63,234 nt of DNA, from the NCBI GenBank assembly GCA_947628665.1, contig CANRAU010000012.1, forward strand, positions 1 through 63,234, written 5' to 3'. The notes below the pieces were generated by a model. The model made no database searches. It worked only from the letters and a program-made list of their open reading frames with translations, and was not told where the DNA came from. Below, in pieces: positions 1 through 10,140 of the stretch. A program made the translations under genes and the position numbers. Source of the stretch: an uncultured Clostridia bacterium. Lineage in GTDB: Bacteria; Bacillota; Clostridia; Oscillospirales; Acutalibacteraceae. The stretch's first letter is position 1; every line of letters starts with the position of its first letter.

Positions 1-770
1 TGCAGGGTAAGCGCCATGCCTGTATCGTCGAACTTCGTTCCCTCGACATATTCCATTTTGGTCGGGTTCTTGCCGACGGAAACAGAAGTCAACAATTTTG
101 CGATAACCTGAACTTTCAGCGTCGTTTCGCACCCCTGATAAGCGATGTGGACGTCGGCGTCACCGACCTTGCTAAAATCGTAATCGACGATTTTCCAGCC
201 CGTCGTGACGGTTTCAGTCGTTCCGTTGTCATAATGCAGGGTAAGCGCCATGCCTGTATCGTCGAACTTCGTTCCCTCGACATATTCCATTTTGGTCGGG
301 TTCTTGCCGACCGAAACGGAAGTCAACGATTTTGCGATAACATGAACTTTCAGTGTCGTTTCGTACCCTTGATAAGCGATGCGGACATCGGCGTCACCGA
401 CCTTGCTAAAATCGTAATCGACGATTTTCCAGCCTGTCGTGACGGTTTCGGTCGTTCCGTTGTCATAATACAGGGTAAGCGCCATGCCTGTGTCGTCGAA
501 CTTCGTTCCCTCAACATAGTCCATTTTGGTCGGGTTTTTGCCGACCGAAACAGAAGTCAACGATTTTGCGATAACCTGAACTTTCAGCGTCGTTTCGCAC
601 CCCAGATAAGCGATACGAACGTCGGCGTCACCGACCTTGCTAAAATCGTAATCGACGATTTCCCAGCCCGTCGTGACGGTTTCGGTCGTATCGTTGTCGT
701 AATACAGGGTAAGCGCCATGCCTGTGTCGTCAAACTTCGTTCCCTCGACATATTCCGTTTTGTCGGGATT
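1..770 (-). repeat. Tandem 234-bp repeat encoding Ig-like (Big_3) modules of the S8 protease
   Basis: A near-identical unit recurs with a period of exactly 234 bp: the string cagggtaagc occurs at 3, 237, 471 and 705. Each unit encodes a 78-residue Ig-like module with a conserved VGKNPTKMEYVEGTKFDDTG-type start. Units continue past the left edge. The near-identity at DNA level suggests recent expansion or ongoing copy-number change. Confidence 0.95.
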
Positions 771-3700
771 CGTCTTTACCGAGATCGCCTGCAGGGATTT
801 TGGCTTCACCGTCACCGCAAAGGTGGCGGTCAAATTCTGATAGGTTACCGTGATGGTATGCGTACCCGGGGTAGAGGCGTAGCCTGTGACCGTATAGTCT
901 CCATCCGCAAGCGTCTCTCGACTTCCGTCGCTGTACAGTGCGGTTACCTCAAGTCCCGCCGTGTCGAGGGCTTGCCCCTCGATATAGGTCGTCTTTGCGG
1001 GTTGTTTGCTGATTTCAATAGATTGCAGCGTCCGCTCTACGAACTTGGCAGGCAAGGTGATCGTTTCCGTATGCGCCTGCGGATTCGGATATGTTTTCGG
1101 ATCGCCCTTTTCCTGCTCTGTGACGGTAAGCTCTGTGGTTTGCTCCTTTTCCGTCGGCTCATAGGTAAATGTAACATTTACAGTCGCATTTTGCATTTCG
1201 TCCGCGTCGGCAAAGGCGACCGTTACTTTCCCTGTTTCACTGTCATTGCGGAAAGACTGATACGGCATTGACGCGGTAAGGTCGGAGAAGGTCAGTACTT
1301 CCGGATCATAGGCAAAGCTTGTAAGTCCGTTCGTCGTGTCGTCCGCCGTCCAATGATATGTGACGGTTTTTTCGTCCTCGTTCACTTCAACATGGACGGG
1401 ATTTTCGGCGTGCGTCTGAACCGTGTCGGAGACGTTCGCCGCAGTCGGCGTAAGGTCGGGATAATCCGAATAATCGTATTGATACAAAACGCCTACCTGC
1501 CGCACGTCGTCGTCGAATTCGCGGGTCATCACCAACGAATGCGTCTTCGGGTCGATGACCTGCACCTTGGCAAGGCCGTTGCCGATTTTGCTGACGAGTA
1601 CGAGCTTGTCGGACGCGGCGTCGTAGATCATCGAAGAGGTGGCATAGTTTGACATCTGGCTCACGCCGGGCAAGCTCACGCCGTCCACGTGGCCGAGCCG
1701 CTCTTCATAGACTATCTCCGTATCGGCCCATTCGCCCGGCTCGCCCAGCTTTGGATCGTAGTACCAGCGAGGCGCCTCGTAGCAGTACAGCGCGAACAGG
1801 TCGCCGCTCTCGTTGATCACATAATACATGTCGGCCGTATACTTTTCGCCCTTGAGATCGGGATTCTTATCGCTCTCTCTGTAATCGGAGAGATCCTCGA
1901 TCTCGACGACGCCTTTGCTGGCGATGCCCGCCAGCGCGCCGATGCCCACGCGGCCCGTGTGCAGGCTCACCGTCACCGTATCGAAACAGTCTTTTTTATT
2001 CCTATGCTCCTTGTCAAGTCGGGAACCGAGCAGAAGCGTCTGTCCGCTGTCATCCACGGTGAAATAGCCGAAATCGACACGGAAGCCGTCCGATCTGCCG
2101 GGCGCGGCGTCGGCGTGCTTGTTGTTGAAAGTGTCGATGGCCGCATCCAGCGGTTCCGCCCGGAAGGTCTGCGGATCCACCCGGTACGCCCAGCTTCCCG
2201 AGAACAGGTACAGGCAATTCCGGCTGCGGTTCAGCGTGCCGGCGGTGTACGCGTTCGAGGAGGCGAGGCGCTTGCGGTCGTTGGGCCGGGCGGTGCTGAA
2301 ATTCTCCCAGTAGTAGGCGCCGTTGCCCTCGCAGAACACGGCGGTAACGTCGATATCCGGCGCGGGCTTTACCTCGATCTCGCACGACGCAGTGAGAGGC
2401 TCGCCACCCGTCTCGAGGGTTGCGGTGACGGTCGTCTTCCCCGCTTTGACCGCGGTGACCAGTCCGTTTGCGTCAACGGTGACAACGCCCTCGTTGCTCG
2501 ACTGCCATTTCACCGCCGAAGTGGCAAATTCCGCGTTCCACGGGGAAATCGCGGCGGTGAGCTGCAGCGTGTCGCCCGCGATCAGTTCCTCCTTCGCGCC
2601 GAGGATCCGAAGCACGGCGGGCGCGGCGGCCTCGCCGTCCTTCACAAGGCCGAGCGTCGGCATTGCGGCGAGGTTGACCAGCCCGCGCACTGCTTCGTAA
2701 AACAGCGACATGTTGTTGTCAAACCCGGAATTGGGTTTGTACGCCGTGCTGGTCCCGTTTTCAAAGTTGATCGAGGAGATCACGTACAGATAGTTTTTGA
2801 GGTTCGACCGTTCGAGGTTCTCGGCGCAGGCGGCGTAAAGATCCGTGCGGGCGGAATTCCTCCACGTCAGGCTGATATAGCGCATGGTCGAAAGCTCGCG
2901 GTGGCCGATGGGGCACGTTTCGGCGGCCACCGTGTCGGCGCTTCCGGCAATCTGCCACCGGACAAGTGTGCTCTTCTTCGCCGATTCGTCGTAGTGGGTG
3001 GCGTAGGCCTCCCCCGCTTTGTTGACGGCGAGGCCGTACAGCGCGGCGGGCTTCCCGTCAACCGTGATATGCGGCATGCGCTTAACATCGCCGCGCATCG
3101 GGTCGATCTGCCAAAGCGTATCGGAGCCGTCCGTGGCGTACAGCATTTTGTCTTTCGGGTTGAACGAAAGGTCGCGCACCGCCTGCATTCCGGCGGCGGA
3201 AAGGTCGCAGATAAACTGCTTTGCGTTCACGTCGCCAATCGGCGCGGCGCAAAGGCTGCCGTCCTCAAACGCCTGCCAGAGATACCCGTCCGACGCGTCC
3301 GCCCCGGCGAGGAGCGCCGACGCGTCGTTGGAGAAAACGATCCCGTTGCCATAGGAGAAGCGGTTGGGGTCGACGGCGATCCAGTCGCCGCGGCCGAGCT
3401 GCCCGCTGCCGCCGGAGCTCGAGCGGACGTTGGCGATGACCCTGCCGGAAATATCCTGCTTTTCCCCGAAGGTGAAGCGGTACATGCTCCGGTTGCCGGC
3501 GTAATCGCCGACGATGATATTGTAGCTGCTGCCCTCCTGAAGCGGGGACGCGCTGAACTCCGTCAGCAGCTCCGGCGTCGCGTCGGCCCCGTCCGGAATG
3601 CGCTTTTCGAAGGAATAGGTGCCGTTGCTGCTGTAAAGGCCGACAAAGGCGACGCTCTGCTCGTCCCTGGCGGTGACGCGGAGGATTCCGCCGTCCGGCT

Positions 3701-6700
3701 GCACCTCCTCGACCGTGGGCGCCTTGCTGTCGAGCGTGACGGTGGTGGTGAGATAGGCGCCGTCGCCGAGTGCGCCCTCTTCGATCAGCTTCTTAATCCG
3801 GTAGGCGTTGATGGTCTTGCCGGGCGTTTCCTCGTAATATTCCGGCAGCGCCACGGCACCGAGTTCGATCGTATCGCCCTCCTTGACGCCGGTATTTTTC
3901 AGCATCTTCTTCAAGGTGGCGCGCACGGGCAGGCTCACCGACGTGCGACTCCATCCGCTCGTGCTGTTGGGACTCGGGAAGGCGCAGGTCTGGTGGACGT
4001 AAACGGCGTCGATATGCTCTACATGGCGGTTGCCCGCTTCGTCCTTTGTCATAATGACGAAGCACATCGCGCCCGCCGGACGAATCAGGGTCAGCTGCAC
4101 GCTGCGGATCGTGACGTTCGGGCTGAGAGCGAGCTTGTCGAGCGGAATGCTGCTTTTGTCGTCGTACAGGTTGACGGCCTGCTTCAGCAAATTGCCGCCT
4201 TCGTCCTGATAGGTCATGTAGTTGATTTCATAAACGCTCTGCGGAACCTGCGTATAGGGGATCGTGTCGTTTATGCCGCTGAAGCTCTCCACAAAATTGT
4301 TGCGGTCGAACATCGAGGGATCGGACCAGTTGCCGCAGAAGCCGAGGATCGGAATGGTGTGCGTGACGTCCGCCTCCGCTTCGTCCAAAGCGACGGGAAC
4401 AACCGAGGTAAAGCCCTCTAAATAGGTGCCGTTCGGGTATTTGACCTTTATGTCCTCCGAGACCTTGATATTTACGTCAACGGTGACGCTTTCGTTTGCT
4501 TTGACCGTAACGGCGGAGGCTTTCAGCCCCTTCAAAATCAAATGCGCGTCATAGGTCGTTTTCTTGCCGTCCGTGTCAACGTCGGCGACCTCCAAATTAA
4601 GGCCTGTTCCGTCGTTTTTGCCGGAGAGGTAATCGAGCAGAGCCTGCGCGTCGTCAGCGTCGGTCTTGCCGTCCCGGTTTATGTCGGCGTTCAGCTCTGT
4701 GTTGAAATCAAGCACCTCGTCGCCGATTTGGTAGGTTGCCGCTCCCGCAAGGGTGCGGGTCTTGTCGGCAAGGTAATCGATGCCGTTTTCGGTGACGATA
4801 TCCTCGGTAAACAGGTTCGTTTGAAATACGTAGCTTCTGTCGGTGTCGCTCACGTTGTGCAGCGTGAAGGTATAGTGAAACGTATTGCTGCCGTCGGGGC
4901 AGTCGCCGACCTCGGCCTTGACGCGGCCGCGGCTCTGGCCGGCTATTTCGATAAACGATTTGGCCGAGGCCGCGCGCTCTGTGTTCAGAAGTCCCGCGCC
5001 TTGGCGCAGCAGCGAATAATAATTGCCCTCCGGATCAAGCATCGGCTCTGCGGTGGACATCAAAAGCCCGCCGGCGATCATGCCCTTGTTCAGGTTGCTA
5101 TTTTGCGCCAGCGCACGGTTCAGGAAGGAATCGTTGCCAAATCGTGCCTGCTTTGCGCGCAGATATTGCGCAACGACCGCCGCCGCGCCCGCAACGTCCG
5201 GCGACGCCATAGACGTGCCGGAAAGCTTTGTATAGCCGTTTTTCGAGCCTCCGTCAACGGAGTTTACCTGCGTTCCGTTCGCGGTGATCTCCGGCTGGAG
5301 CATCAGACTGCTCGGAATGCCGTATGCGCTGCTTTTGTTTATGGTGGGGTGTGTACCGTCTGCGCCGTTGCCGTCTGCCCATGCAACGCCCATCAAGTCG
5401 GCGTAGGACGAGGGAGGGGTGCAAAGCGACATATTCACGTCGTCCGCGTACAGCTTGTTCGGTCTGCCCTTTGAGTTTTCGCTCACCCAGGAGCCGTCAT
5501 TGCCGACCGCGCCCATAATGAGAACACCCTGCGAAGTCAGCTCCTCAAAAACGTCGCCGAAAATGCCGTCGGCGCAGGAAAACCCGACCTCGGCCGTGCC
5601 GAGAGAAAGGTTCAGCACGTCCGCGCCGAGTATGAGCGCGTCCTCAATCGCCATGGCGATCACGGAATCGGTGCACATCACGTTGCCGAAAACCTTCAGG
5701 TTCAGAATCTGCGCGTCGGGTGCAGTACCAACCATGGCGTTTGCTTCCTCGGCCTTGACGAATGTTTTCTCTGTATTTTCCGTATTTTCCTCGTTTTGAA
5801 CGGGAATATATGTATTTGCGGCGGCGATACCCGAAACGTGCGAGCCGTGAATGCCCGCGCCGCCGTTTTGCGTGAACAGGCTAAAGTCGGCGTAATTATA
5901 GGCAAACGGGATCTTGTCGTTCAGGTAAAGTTCTTCGGCATTTTGATGCGCTTTCAAAACGTGGAGACGGTCTGTGTTCACAGCCTTGGCGACGTCGTCC
6001 TGCGTCATAAAATGAAGACTTTCTTTATAGGCTTCCAACTCATTGTCGTCAACCGTGCCGTTGTTGTCGGCGTCCGGCGCGGACTGCTTTAATGAGTAGT
6101 TGAGCGCGTCCGCATCAAAGGACTGGTGTTCGTCATTCACGCCGGAGTCGATAATGGCGATCCGCGACCCCGCACCCGTGTATTCGGTCAGCGCCTTTTC
6201 GACAGCGTCGACTTTTTCGGCCGTGGTCTGTTCGTCCTCCAGCGGCTCGTACACATTCTCAATAACGACCTCTTTAACGCCTCTGACCTTTTCGATCTCT
6301 TCGATTTGCGAATATTCCACGTCGGCAGAGACAAGGTTCGCAACGAGCGTCAGATTTGTGACGACGTCCAAATCATCGCCGTCCAAAACCTTTTCCTCGA
6401 TTCTGTCCACGACCTTTTCCTGCTCGCGGCACAGCTTGTCCTGATAATTGGCGGCGGCCTTGTCGCTCCCGATGGTTTCCACGGGATAGCCCTCGTCAAT
6501 GGCGGACTCGTCCTTTAAAACAATGGCCACACGCACAATGTCGTCCGGTGCGTATTCCGGCTCGGTCGGCGCATCCGCTTGCTCAAACAGCTCCGGCAGA
6601 CGCGGGTCAATGGTGGGCTCGACCTCGGTCAGCGCCAGGCTGTCGCTCGCCGACGCAGCGAAAACGACCGCAGGGGCGCTGCTTACCAGCAGAACGAGCG

Positions 6701-6737
6701 CTAAGAGAATGGATAAAATGGACTTCATATGTTTCAT
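1..6737 (-). CDS. Secreted subtilisin-like (S8) serine protease with dockerin-like, cohesin-like and Ig-like repeats (C-terminus cut by window edge)
   Basis: This is a single open frame of about 2245 codons that runs off the left edge. The ATG at 6737 follows an AGGAG-type ribosome site and opens with a signal peptide (MKHMKSILSILLALVLLVSS). The S8 triad is complete: Asp197 in AIIDSGVN, His297 in HGSHVSG and Ser509 in GTSMASP. An inhibitor-like propeptide region lies between the signal peptide and the catalytic domain. Residues about 680-735 form a type I dockerin-like pair (ADINRDGKTDADDAQALL, then VADVDTDGK). A BIG2-type Ig module follows at about 1375-1455, a cohesin-like module at about 1780-1890 (SFAYDPEVLTF), then at least five Big_3-type Ig repeats. 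It should be exported and wall- or cellulosome-associated; the anchor is outside the window. Catalytic class is certain; substrate is unknown. Confidence 0.93.
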   Translation of the reverse strand, partial: MKHMKSILSILLALVLLVSSAPAVVFAASASDSLALTEVEPTIDPRLPELFEQADAPTEPEYAPDDIVRVAIVLKDESAIDEGYPVETIGSDKAAANYQDKLCREQEKVVDRIEEKVLDGDDLDVVTNLTLVANLVSADVEYSQIEEIEKVRGVKEVVIENVYEPLEDEQTTAEKVDAVEKALTEYTGAGSRIAIIDSGVNDEHQSFDADALNYSLKQSAPDADNNGTVDDNELEAYKESLHFMTQDDVAKAVNTDRLHVLKAHQNAEELYLNDKIPFAYNYADFSLFTQNGGAGIHGSHVSGIAAANTYIPVQNEENTENTEKTFVKAEEANAMVGTAPDAQILNLKVFGNVMCTDSVIAMAIEDALILGADVLNLSLGTAEVGFSCADGIFGDVFEELTSQGVLIMGAVGNDGSWVSENSKGRPNKLYADDVNMSLCTPPSSYADLMGVAWADGNGADGTHPTINKSSAYGIPSSLMLQPEITANGTQVNSVDGGSKNGYTKLSGTSMASPDVAGAAAVVAQYLRAKQARFGNDSFLNRALAQNSNLNKGMIAGGLLMSTAEPMLDPEGNYYSLLRQGAGLLNTERAASAKSFIEIAGQSRGRVKAEVGDCPDGSNTFHYTFTLHNVSDTDRSYVFQTNLFTEDIVTENGIDYLADKTRTLAGAATYQIGDEVLDFNTELNADINRDGKTDADDAQALLDYLSGKNDGTGLNLEVADVDTDGKKTTYDAHLILKGLKASAVTVKANESVTVDVNIKVSEDIKVKYPNGTYLEGFTSVVPVALDEAEADVTHTIPILGFCGNWSDPSMFDRNNFVESFSGINDTIPYTQVPQSVYEINYMTYQDEGGNLLKQAVNLYDDKSSIPLDKLALSPNVTIRSVQLTLIRPAGAMCFVIMTKDEAGNRHVEHIDAVYVHQTCAFPSPNSTSGWSRTSVSLPVRATLKKMLKNTGVKEGDTIELGAVALPEYYEETPGKTINAYRIKKLIEEGALGDGAYLTTTVTLDSKAPTVEEVQPDGGILRVTARDEQSVAFVGLYSSNGTYSFEKRIPDGADATPELLTEFSASPLQEGSSYNIIVGDYAGNRSMYRFTFGEKQDISGRVIANVRSSSGGSGQLGRGDWIAVDPNRFSYGNGIVFSNDASALLAGADASDGYLWQAFEDGSLCAAPIGDVNAKQFICDLSAAGMQAVRDLSFNPKDKMLYATDGSDTLWQIDPMRGDVKRMPHITVDGKPAALYGLAVNKAGEAYATHYDESAKKSTLVRWQIAGSADTVAAETCPIGHRELSTMRYISLTWRNSARTDLYAACAENLERSNLKNYLYVISSINFENGTSTAYKPNSGFDNNMSLFYEAVRGLVNLAAMPTLGLVKDGEAAAPAVLRILGAKEELIAGDTLQLTAAISPWNAEFATSAVKWQSSNEGVVTVDANGLVTAVKAGKTTVTATLETGGEPLTASCEIEVKPAPDIDVTAVFCEGNGAYYWENFSTARPNDRKRLASSNAYTAGTLNRSRNCLYLFSGSWAYRVDPQTFRAEPLDAAIDTFNNKHADAAPGRSDGFRVDFGYFTVDDSGQTLLLGSRLDKEHRNKKDCFDTVTVSLHTGRVGIGALAGIASKGVVEIEDLSDYRESDKNPDLKGEKYTADMYYVINESGDLFALYCYEAPRWYYDPKLGEPGEWADTEIVYEERLGHVDGVSLPGVSQMSNYATSSMIYDAASDKLVLVSKIGNGLAKVQVIDPKTHSLVMTREFDDDVRQVGVLYQYDYSDYPDLTPTAANVSDTVQTHAENPVHVEVNEDEKTVTYHWTADDTTNGLTSFAYDPEVLTFSDLTASMPYQSFRNDSETGKVTVAFADADEMQNATVNVTFTYEPTEKEQTTELTVTEQEKGDPKTYPNPQAHTETITLPAKFVERTLQSIEISKQPAKTTYIEGQALDTAGLEVTALYSDGSRETLADGDYTVTGYASTPGTHTITVTYQNLTATFAVTVKPKSLQAISVKTNPDKTEYVEGTKFDDTGMALTLYYDNDTTETVTTGWEIVDYDFSKVGDADVRIAYLGCETTLKVQVIAKSLTSVSVGKNPTKMDYVEGTKFDDTGMALTLYYDNGTTETVTTGWKIVDYDFSKVGDADVRIAYQGYETTLKVHVIAKSLTSVSVGKNPTKMEYVEGTKFDDTGMALTLHYDNGTTETVTTGWKIVDYDFSKVGDADVHIAYQGCETTLKVQVIAKLLTSVSVGKNPTKMEYVEGTKFDDTGMALTL

Positions 6738-6859
6738 GCAAAACTCTCCTGTTATGTGCGATGCACAAACCCGCTCGTCACTTGTCCGCTCGGGCATGAT
6801 TCTCGCTTTTCATTCGGCGTACAATAAGAACGAAGCATATCGCTTACGATAGCACTTAC

Positions 6860-6888
6860 TTTATAGCATATCTATCTGAAAATTACAA
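6860..6888 (-). promoter_or_regulatory. Sigma-A promoter of the S8 protease
   Basis: On the minus strand a TTGTAA -35 (6883-6888) and a TATAAA -10 (6860-6865) are separated by 17 bp, giving a leader of about 115 nt before the ATG at 6737. Confidence 0.55.
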
Positions 6889-6944
6889 TAGATTGCGACG
6901 GTTTTGTGCCTGTGCGTCTCGCGATACGTGGGTATGTTTTCCAT

Positions 6945-7619
6945 CTACAATCCGTACTTGGTTTGGATGCGTTCGAGTATCTTTCCGATGGGTTTGGAAA
7001 ACAGCAGCAGAAAAATCAAATTCGAGACGGCATAGATCGCCGTGAACGGGAGGGAGGACACAAGGGTGGCGGCATAACGGGAAAGATTGAAATACCCGTC
7101 CGCCAAAAGCACCGTCCAGACATCCATAAGCGCCGAATAGAGCACGCCGGAGACGGCGCCGTACACCGCCAGCAGGATCTTGCTGCGTTTCAGCGGGTCG
7201 GCAAGCAGACCCGCAAGCAAGCCCAAAAGCCCCCAACTGAACATTTGAAAGGGCGTCCACGGCCCTTGCCCGAACCAGAAATTGGAAATCAAAGCACAAA
7301 GCGAGCCGGTGAGAAAGCCGACCTCACCCCCGAAATACAGGGCGGTAATCACCACCATGGCGGTCACGGGCTTGAACCCGGGGATCGGCGTAAAGAGAAT
7401 ACGCCCCAGCACCGACAGCGCCGTCATGGAGGCAATCAGAATCAGCCGCTTTGTGCTGACGCTCTTTCGCTCAAACCGCAGAAAAACCGGCAGACAGGAA
7501 AGCAGCGCGACGCAGAGGGAAATCCACGCATACTGCTTGGCCGGAAAGAGAAACATGCCGCACAGCACAACTGTGGGAATCAACAGACAAAGAATGCCGT
7601 AAGAGATCCATTTTTTCAT
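6945..7619 (-). CDS. ECF transporter S component (substrate-binding membrane protein)
   Basis: This 224-residue protein has about six hydrophobic segments and the look of an energy-coupling-factor S component, including the GFKPVTAMVVI stretch and the FGQGPWTPFQMF motif before a transmembrane helix. The ATG at 7619 overlaps the stop of the upstream ATPase gene (ATGA). It is the last gene of an operon encoding its own ATPase and EcfT, so it probably forms a dedicated transporter. The linked barrel and DUF4430 proteins suggest a corrinoid-type ligand, but that is inference; the sequence alone does not fix the vitamin. Confidence 0.85.
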   Translation of the reverse strand: MKKWISYGILCLLIPTVVLCGMFLFPAKQYAWISLCVALLSCLPVFLRFERKSVSTKRLILIASMTALSVLGRILFTPIPGFKPVTAMVVITALYFGGEVGFLTGSLCALISNFWFGQGPWTPFQMFSWGLLGLLAGLLADPLKRSKILLAVYGAVSGVLYSALMDVWTVLLADGYFNLSRYAATLVSSLPFTAIYAVSNLIFLLLFSKPIGKILERIQTKYGL

Positions 7620-9286
7620 AGCTGTCCTCCTGTCGTGCGGCAACCTTCTATAACCTGCTCGCAGGTTACGGCGTTTTTCCAAAGCCCCCGTGCCATGCGG
7701 TTGGCGGCGGTGGTGTAAAAGCTGTTTTCCGCAAAGAATTTCTGCGGCGGGTCTGCGGAGAGGATCTCCCCGTCAAAAACAAATGCACAGCGGTCGGCGG
7801 TCTCGGCGGCGAATTCCACATCGTGGGTCACCAGCACTATGGTCATGCCGTCCCGCTTCAGTTTTCGTAAAATTTCCCGCAAATTTGATTTTGCAAAAGC
7901 GTCTATGCCTTTGGTCGGCTCGTCCAGCAGCAGGATCTTCGGCTCGGAGAGCAGGACTTTGGCAAGGGCGCTTTTTTGCTGTTCTCCGCCGCTGATGTCA
8001 AAGGGATGTCGATCAAGCAGGTGGACGATCCCCAGCTTTTCCGCGATTTTTTCAATTTGTGCGGCGTGTTCCGACCTCGGGATCTCCATGACTTCCAAAA
8101 TTTCCGCAAGATCGGCGCGCACCGTGTCTTTTACAAAAACCGTCTCCGGGTTTTGCGGCAGAAGGGCAAGTCCCCGTCTGTACAGTGTGCCGCCTTTATA
8201 GTCCTTGATCGGTTTCCCGCCTACCAGAACCTTCCCCCGATAGGGCTTGTCCAGCCCCGCAAGCACATTCAGCGCCGTGGTTTTTCCGACGCCGTTGCCG
8301 CCGAGCATACAGAAAATCTCGCCCCGATACACCTTTGCGGATACGCCCCGCAGAACGTCAGGCGCATCCTTTTCATAGCGAAACCACACGTTTTTCAGTT
8401 CCACCGCCGTCTCGCCGATCCGGGGAACTTCCGGCTCCGGCAGCGTTTCGGCGCGATTTTCAAAATGCCGCTCCAAAAATTCCCGTCCCTCCCGCACGGT
8501 CAGCGGGCAAGTATCGTCTATATGCAGCCCCTGCCAAATGCGTACCGCACCGGGGAGCGCGTGCAGCATGATGGGGTGGTCGCAATGCAGCTTGGACAAC
8601 CGCAGGCCGATCTTCCGCGGCTCGTCATCCAGCAGAATGCGTCCGTTTTCCAGCACAAGCACGCGGTCGGCAATCGGAAAGACCTCTTCCAAACGATGCT
8701 CGGCCAGCAGGATCGTCAGTCCCAATTCCCGATTGATTTTTTGCAGCGTTGCGATAAAATCAGCGGCGGCGATTGGGTCAAGCTGGCCGGTCGGTTCGTC
8801 CAGTATCAGGAGTTTCGGCTGCATCACCATGACGGAAGCGAGGTTCAAAAGCTGCTTTTGCCCGCCGGAAAGCGCGTCCGTCTTTTGCCGAAACCAGCCC
8901 TGCATCCCGAAGAAGCTCGCCATTTCTCCTACACGGCGGCGAATCGTCTCGGTGGGGAGTCCCATGTTTTCAAGCCCGAAGGCCAGCTCATGCCAAACCT
9001 TGTCGGTGACGATCTGGCTTTCCGGATTTTGCTGTACAAAGCCGATTTCTCCGGCGTTGGTAAGCGCTTCCTGCGGCGCGCCCGCATACAAAATGCGGCC
9101 GGTTTTCTCCCCGACGGGGGCGAGTTCCTTTTTGAGCAGCCGCAAAAGCGTGGTTTTCCCGCAGCCGGACGCTCCGCAAAGCACGATAAATTCGCCGTTT
9201 TGCACCGACAGATTGATTTCTTGGAGCGCGTCCCGCTCCGCTTTCGGGTAGCGGAAGCTCAAATTTTCGACACGGAATAGTTCCAT
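7616..9286 (-). CDS. ECF transporter fused double ATPase (EcfA-EcfA')
   Basis: The 556-residue protein carries two complete ABC nucleotide-binding domains in one chain. The first has Walker A GASGCGKTTL, signature LSGGQKQ and Walker B LLILDEPTG. The second has GGNGVGKTTAL, signature ISGGEQQKS and ILLLDEPTKG. The frame is open further upstream, but the ATG at 9286 has a GGAGGCGAT ribosome site and starts the usual MELFRVENLSFRY. It overlaps ecfT upstream and the S component downstream. It should hydrolyse ATP to drive vitamin uptake on the cytoplasmic face. Confidence 0.92.
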   Translation of the reverse strand: MELFRVENLSFRYPKAERDALQEINLSVQNGEFIVLCGASGCGKTTLLRLLKKELAPVGEKTGRILYAGAPQEALTNAGEIGFVQQNPESQIVTDKVWHELAFGLENMGLPTETIRRRVGEMASFFGMQGWFRQKTDALSGGQKQLLNLASVMVMQPKLLILDEPTGQLDPIAAADFIATLQKINRELGLTILLAEHRLEEVFPIADRVLVLENGRILLDDEPRKIGLRLSKLHCDHPIMLHALPGAVRIWQGLHIDDTCPLTVREGREFLERHFENRAETLPEPEVPRIGETAVELKNVWFRYEKDAPDVLRGVSAKVYRGEIFCMLGGNGVGKTTALNVLAGLDKPYRGKVLVGGKPIKDYKGGTLYRRGLALLPQNPETVFVKDTVRADLAEILEVMEIPRSEHAAQIEKIAEKLGIVHLLDRHPFDISGGEQQKSALAKVLLSEPKILLLDEPTKGIDAFAKSNLREILRKLKRDGMTIVLVTHDVEFAAETADRCAFVFDGEILSADPPQKFFAENSFYTTAANRMARGLWKNAVTCEQVIEGCRTTGGQL

Positions 9287-10140
9287 ACGATCGCCTCCTT
9301 CACTTCCAAAATAAACGGCAGTACCGACAGCGTCCCGAACGCCGCATACACAGCGATAGCGGCGGGCGTCGTCTGTATGACGCCGACGCGGGGATAATAC
9401 ATAAAATCCGTGATGCCGACCGCCGCTCCGATCAGCGGTACGGCAAGCAGGCAAATGCAGATGGCAAGCAAAACGCCGTCCGAGGCGCGGAAACGAAACA
9501 GGGAAAAATTCGTCCGTCCCTTTTTGCCGTACCCTCGCGCTTTCATGGATGCCGAAGTCTCCATCGCGTTCTCCAGTGACCAGGAGATCATGGCGGCGAG
9601 TACCCGCATTCGGTTTTTCACCCGATCCGTGATGCTTTTGCCCGCATACAGTCCCATCGCTTTCTGCGCGCGGCTGACGCGGCGGGACTGGCGCAGATAG
9701 GTGGGAATGAATCGCAGCGCCATCGACAGCACCAGCGACAGCTTCGGAATCAGCTTTCCGAACAGATAAAGGAATTTGTCGCTTGTCATGATTTCGTTGT
9801 ACGCTTTGCACCACAGCAGAACGCCGATGACCATAACGGCCAAGGAAACGCCGTAAAGAAGCGCCTCCAACGTGACCGGATTTTCGTTTAAGAAAAACAG
9901 GGGTGTGACGCCATTGTGGGAAAAAAGAGGATTTACAACGGCGACCATCAGAAAGAGCGGCAGATAAAAGCCGAGATCCCGCAAAGCCGCGCCGCGCTTT
10001 TGTAAGGCCGCGCAAAAAAGAGCGCCGCCAAGCAGCGCTTCCGCCTGCAAAACGGGATGGGGAATAAACATACAGACCAGCAGCACCGACAGAAAATACA
10101 GCATACTGACTGCCGGATGCATATTTGCGAATGCTTTCAC
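9259..10140 (-). CDS. ecfT: ECF transporter transmembrane protein EcfT
   Basis: This is a 293-residue membrane protein with several hydrophobic helices and the cytoplasmic coupling motif MKARGYG that contacts the ATPases in EcfT proteins. I take the GTG at 10140 as start because it overlaps the preceding stop as GTGA and sits nine bases after GGGAGG. ATG codons at 10161 and 10122 are alternatives. It overlaps the ATPase gene by 28 bp, so translation of the module is coupled. It links the S component to the double ATPase. Confidence 0.88.
   Translation of the reverse strand: MKAFANMHPAVSMLYFLSVLLVCMFIPHPVLQAEALLGGALFCAALQKRGAALRDLGFYLPLFLMVAVVNPLFSHNGVTPLFFLNENPVTLEALLYGVSLAVMVIGVLLWCKAYNEIMTSDKFLYLFGKLIPKLSLVLSMALRFIPTYLRQSRRVSRAQKAMGLYAGKSITDRVKNRMRVLAAMISWSLENAMETSASMKARGYGKKGRTNFSLFRFRASDGVLLAICICLLAVPLIGAAVGITDFMYYPRVGVIQTTPAAIAVYAAFGTLSVLPFILEVKEAIVWNYSVSKI

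Noticed and set aside
147-6852. Several plus-strand ORFs, up to 910 codons, opposite the protease
   Set aside because: They are shadows of the GC-rich minus-strand frame, have Arg/Ala-rich compositions and no motifs, while the opposite frame has a full catalytic triad.
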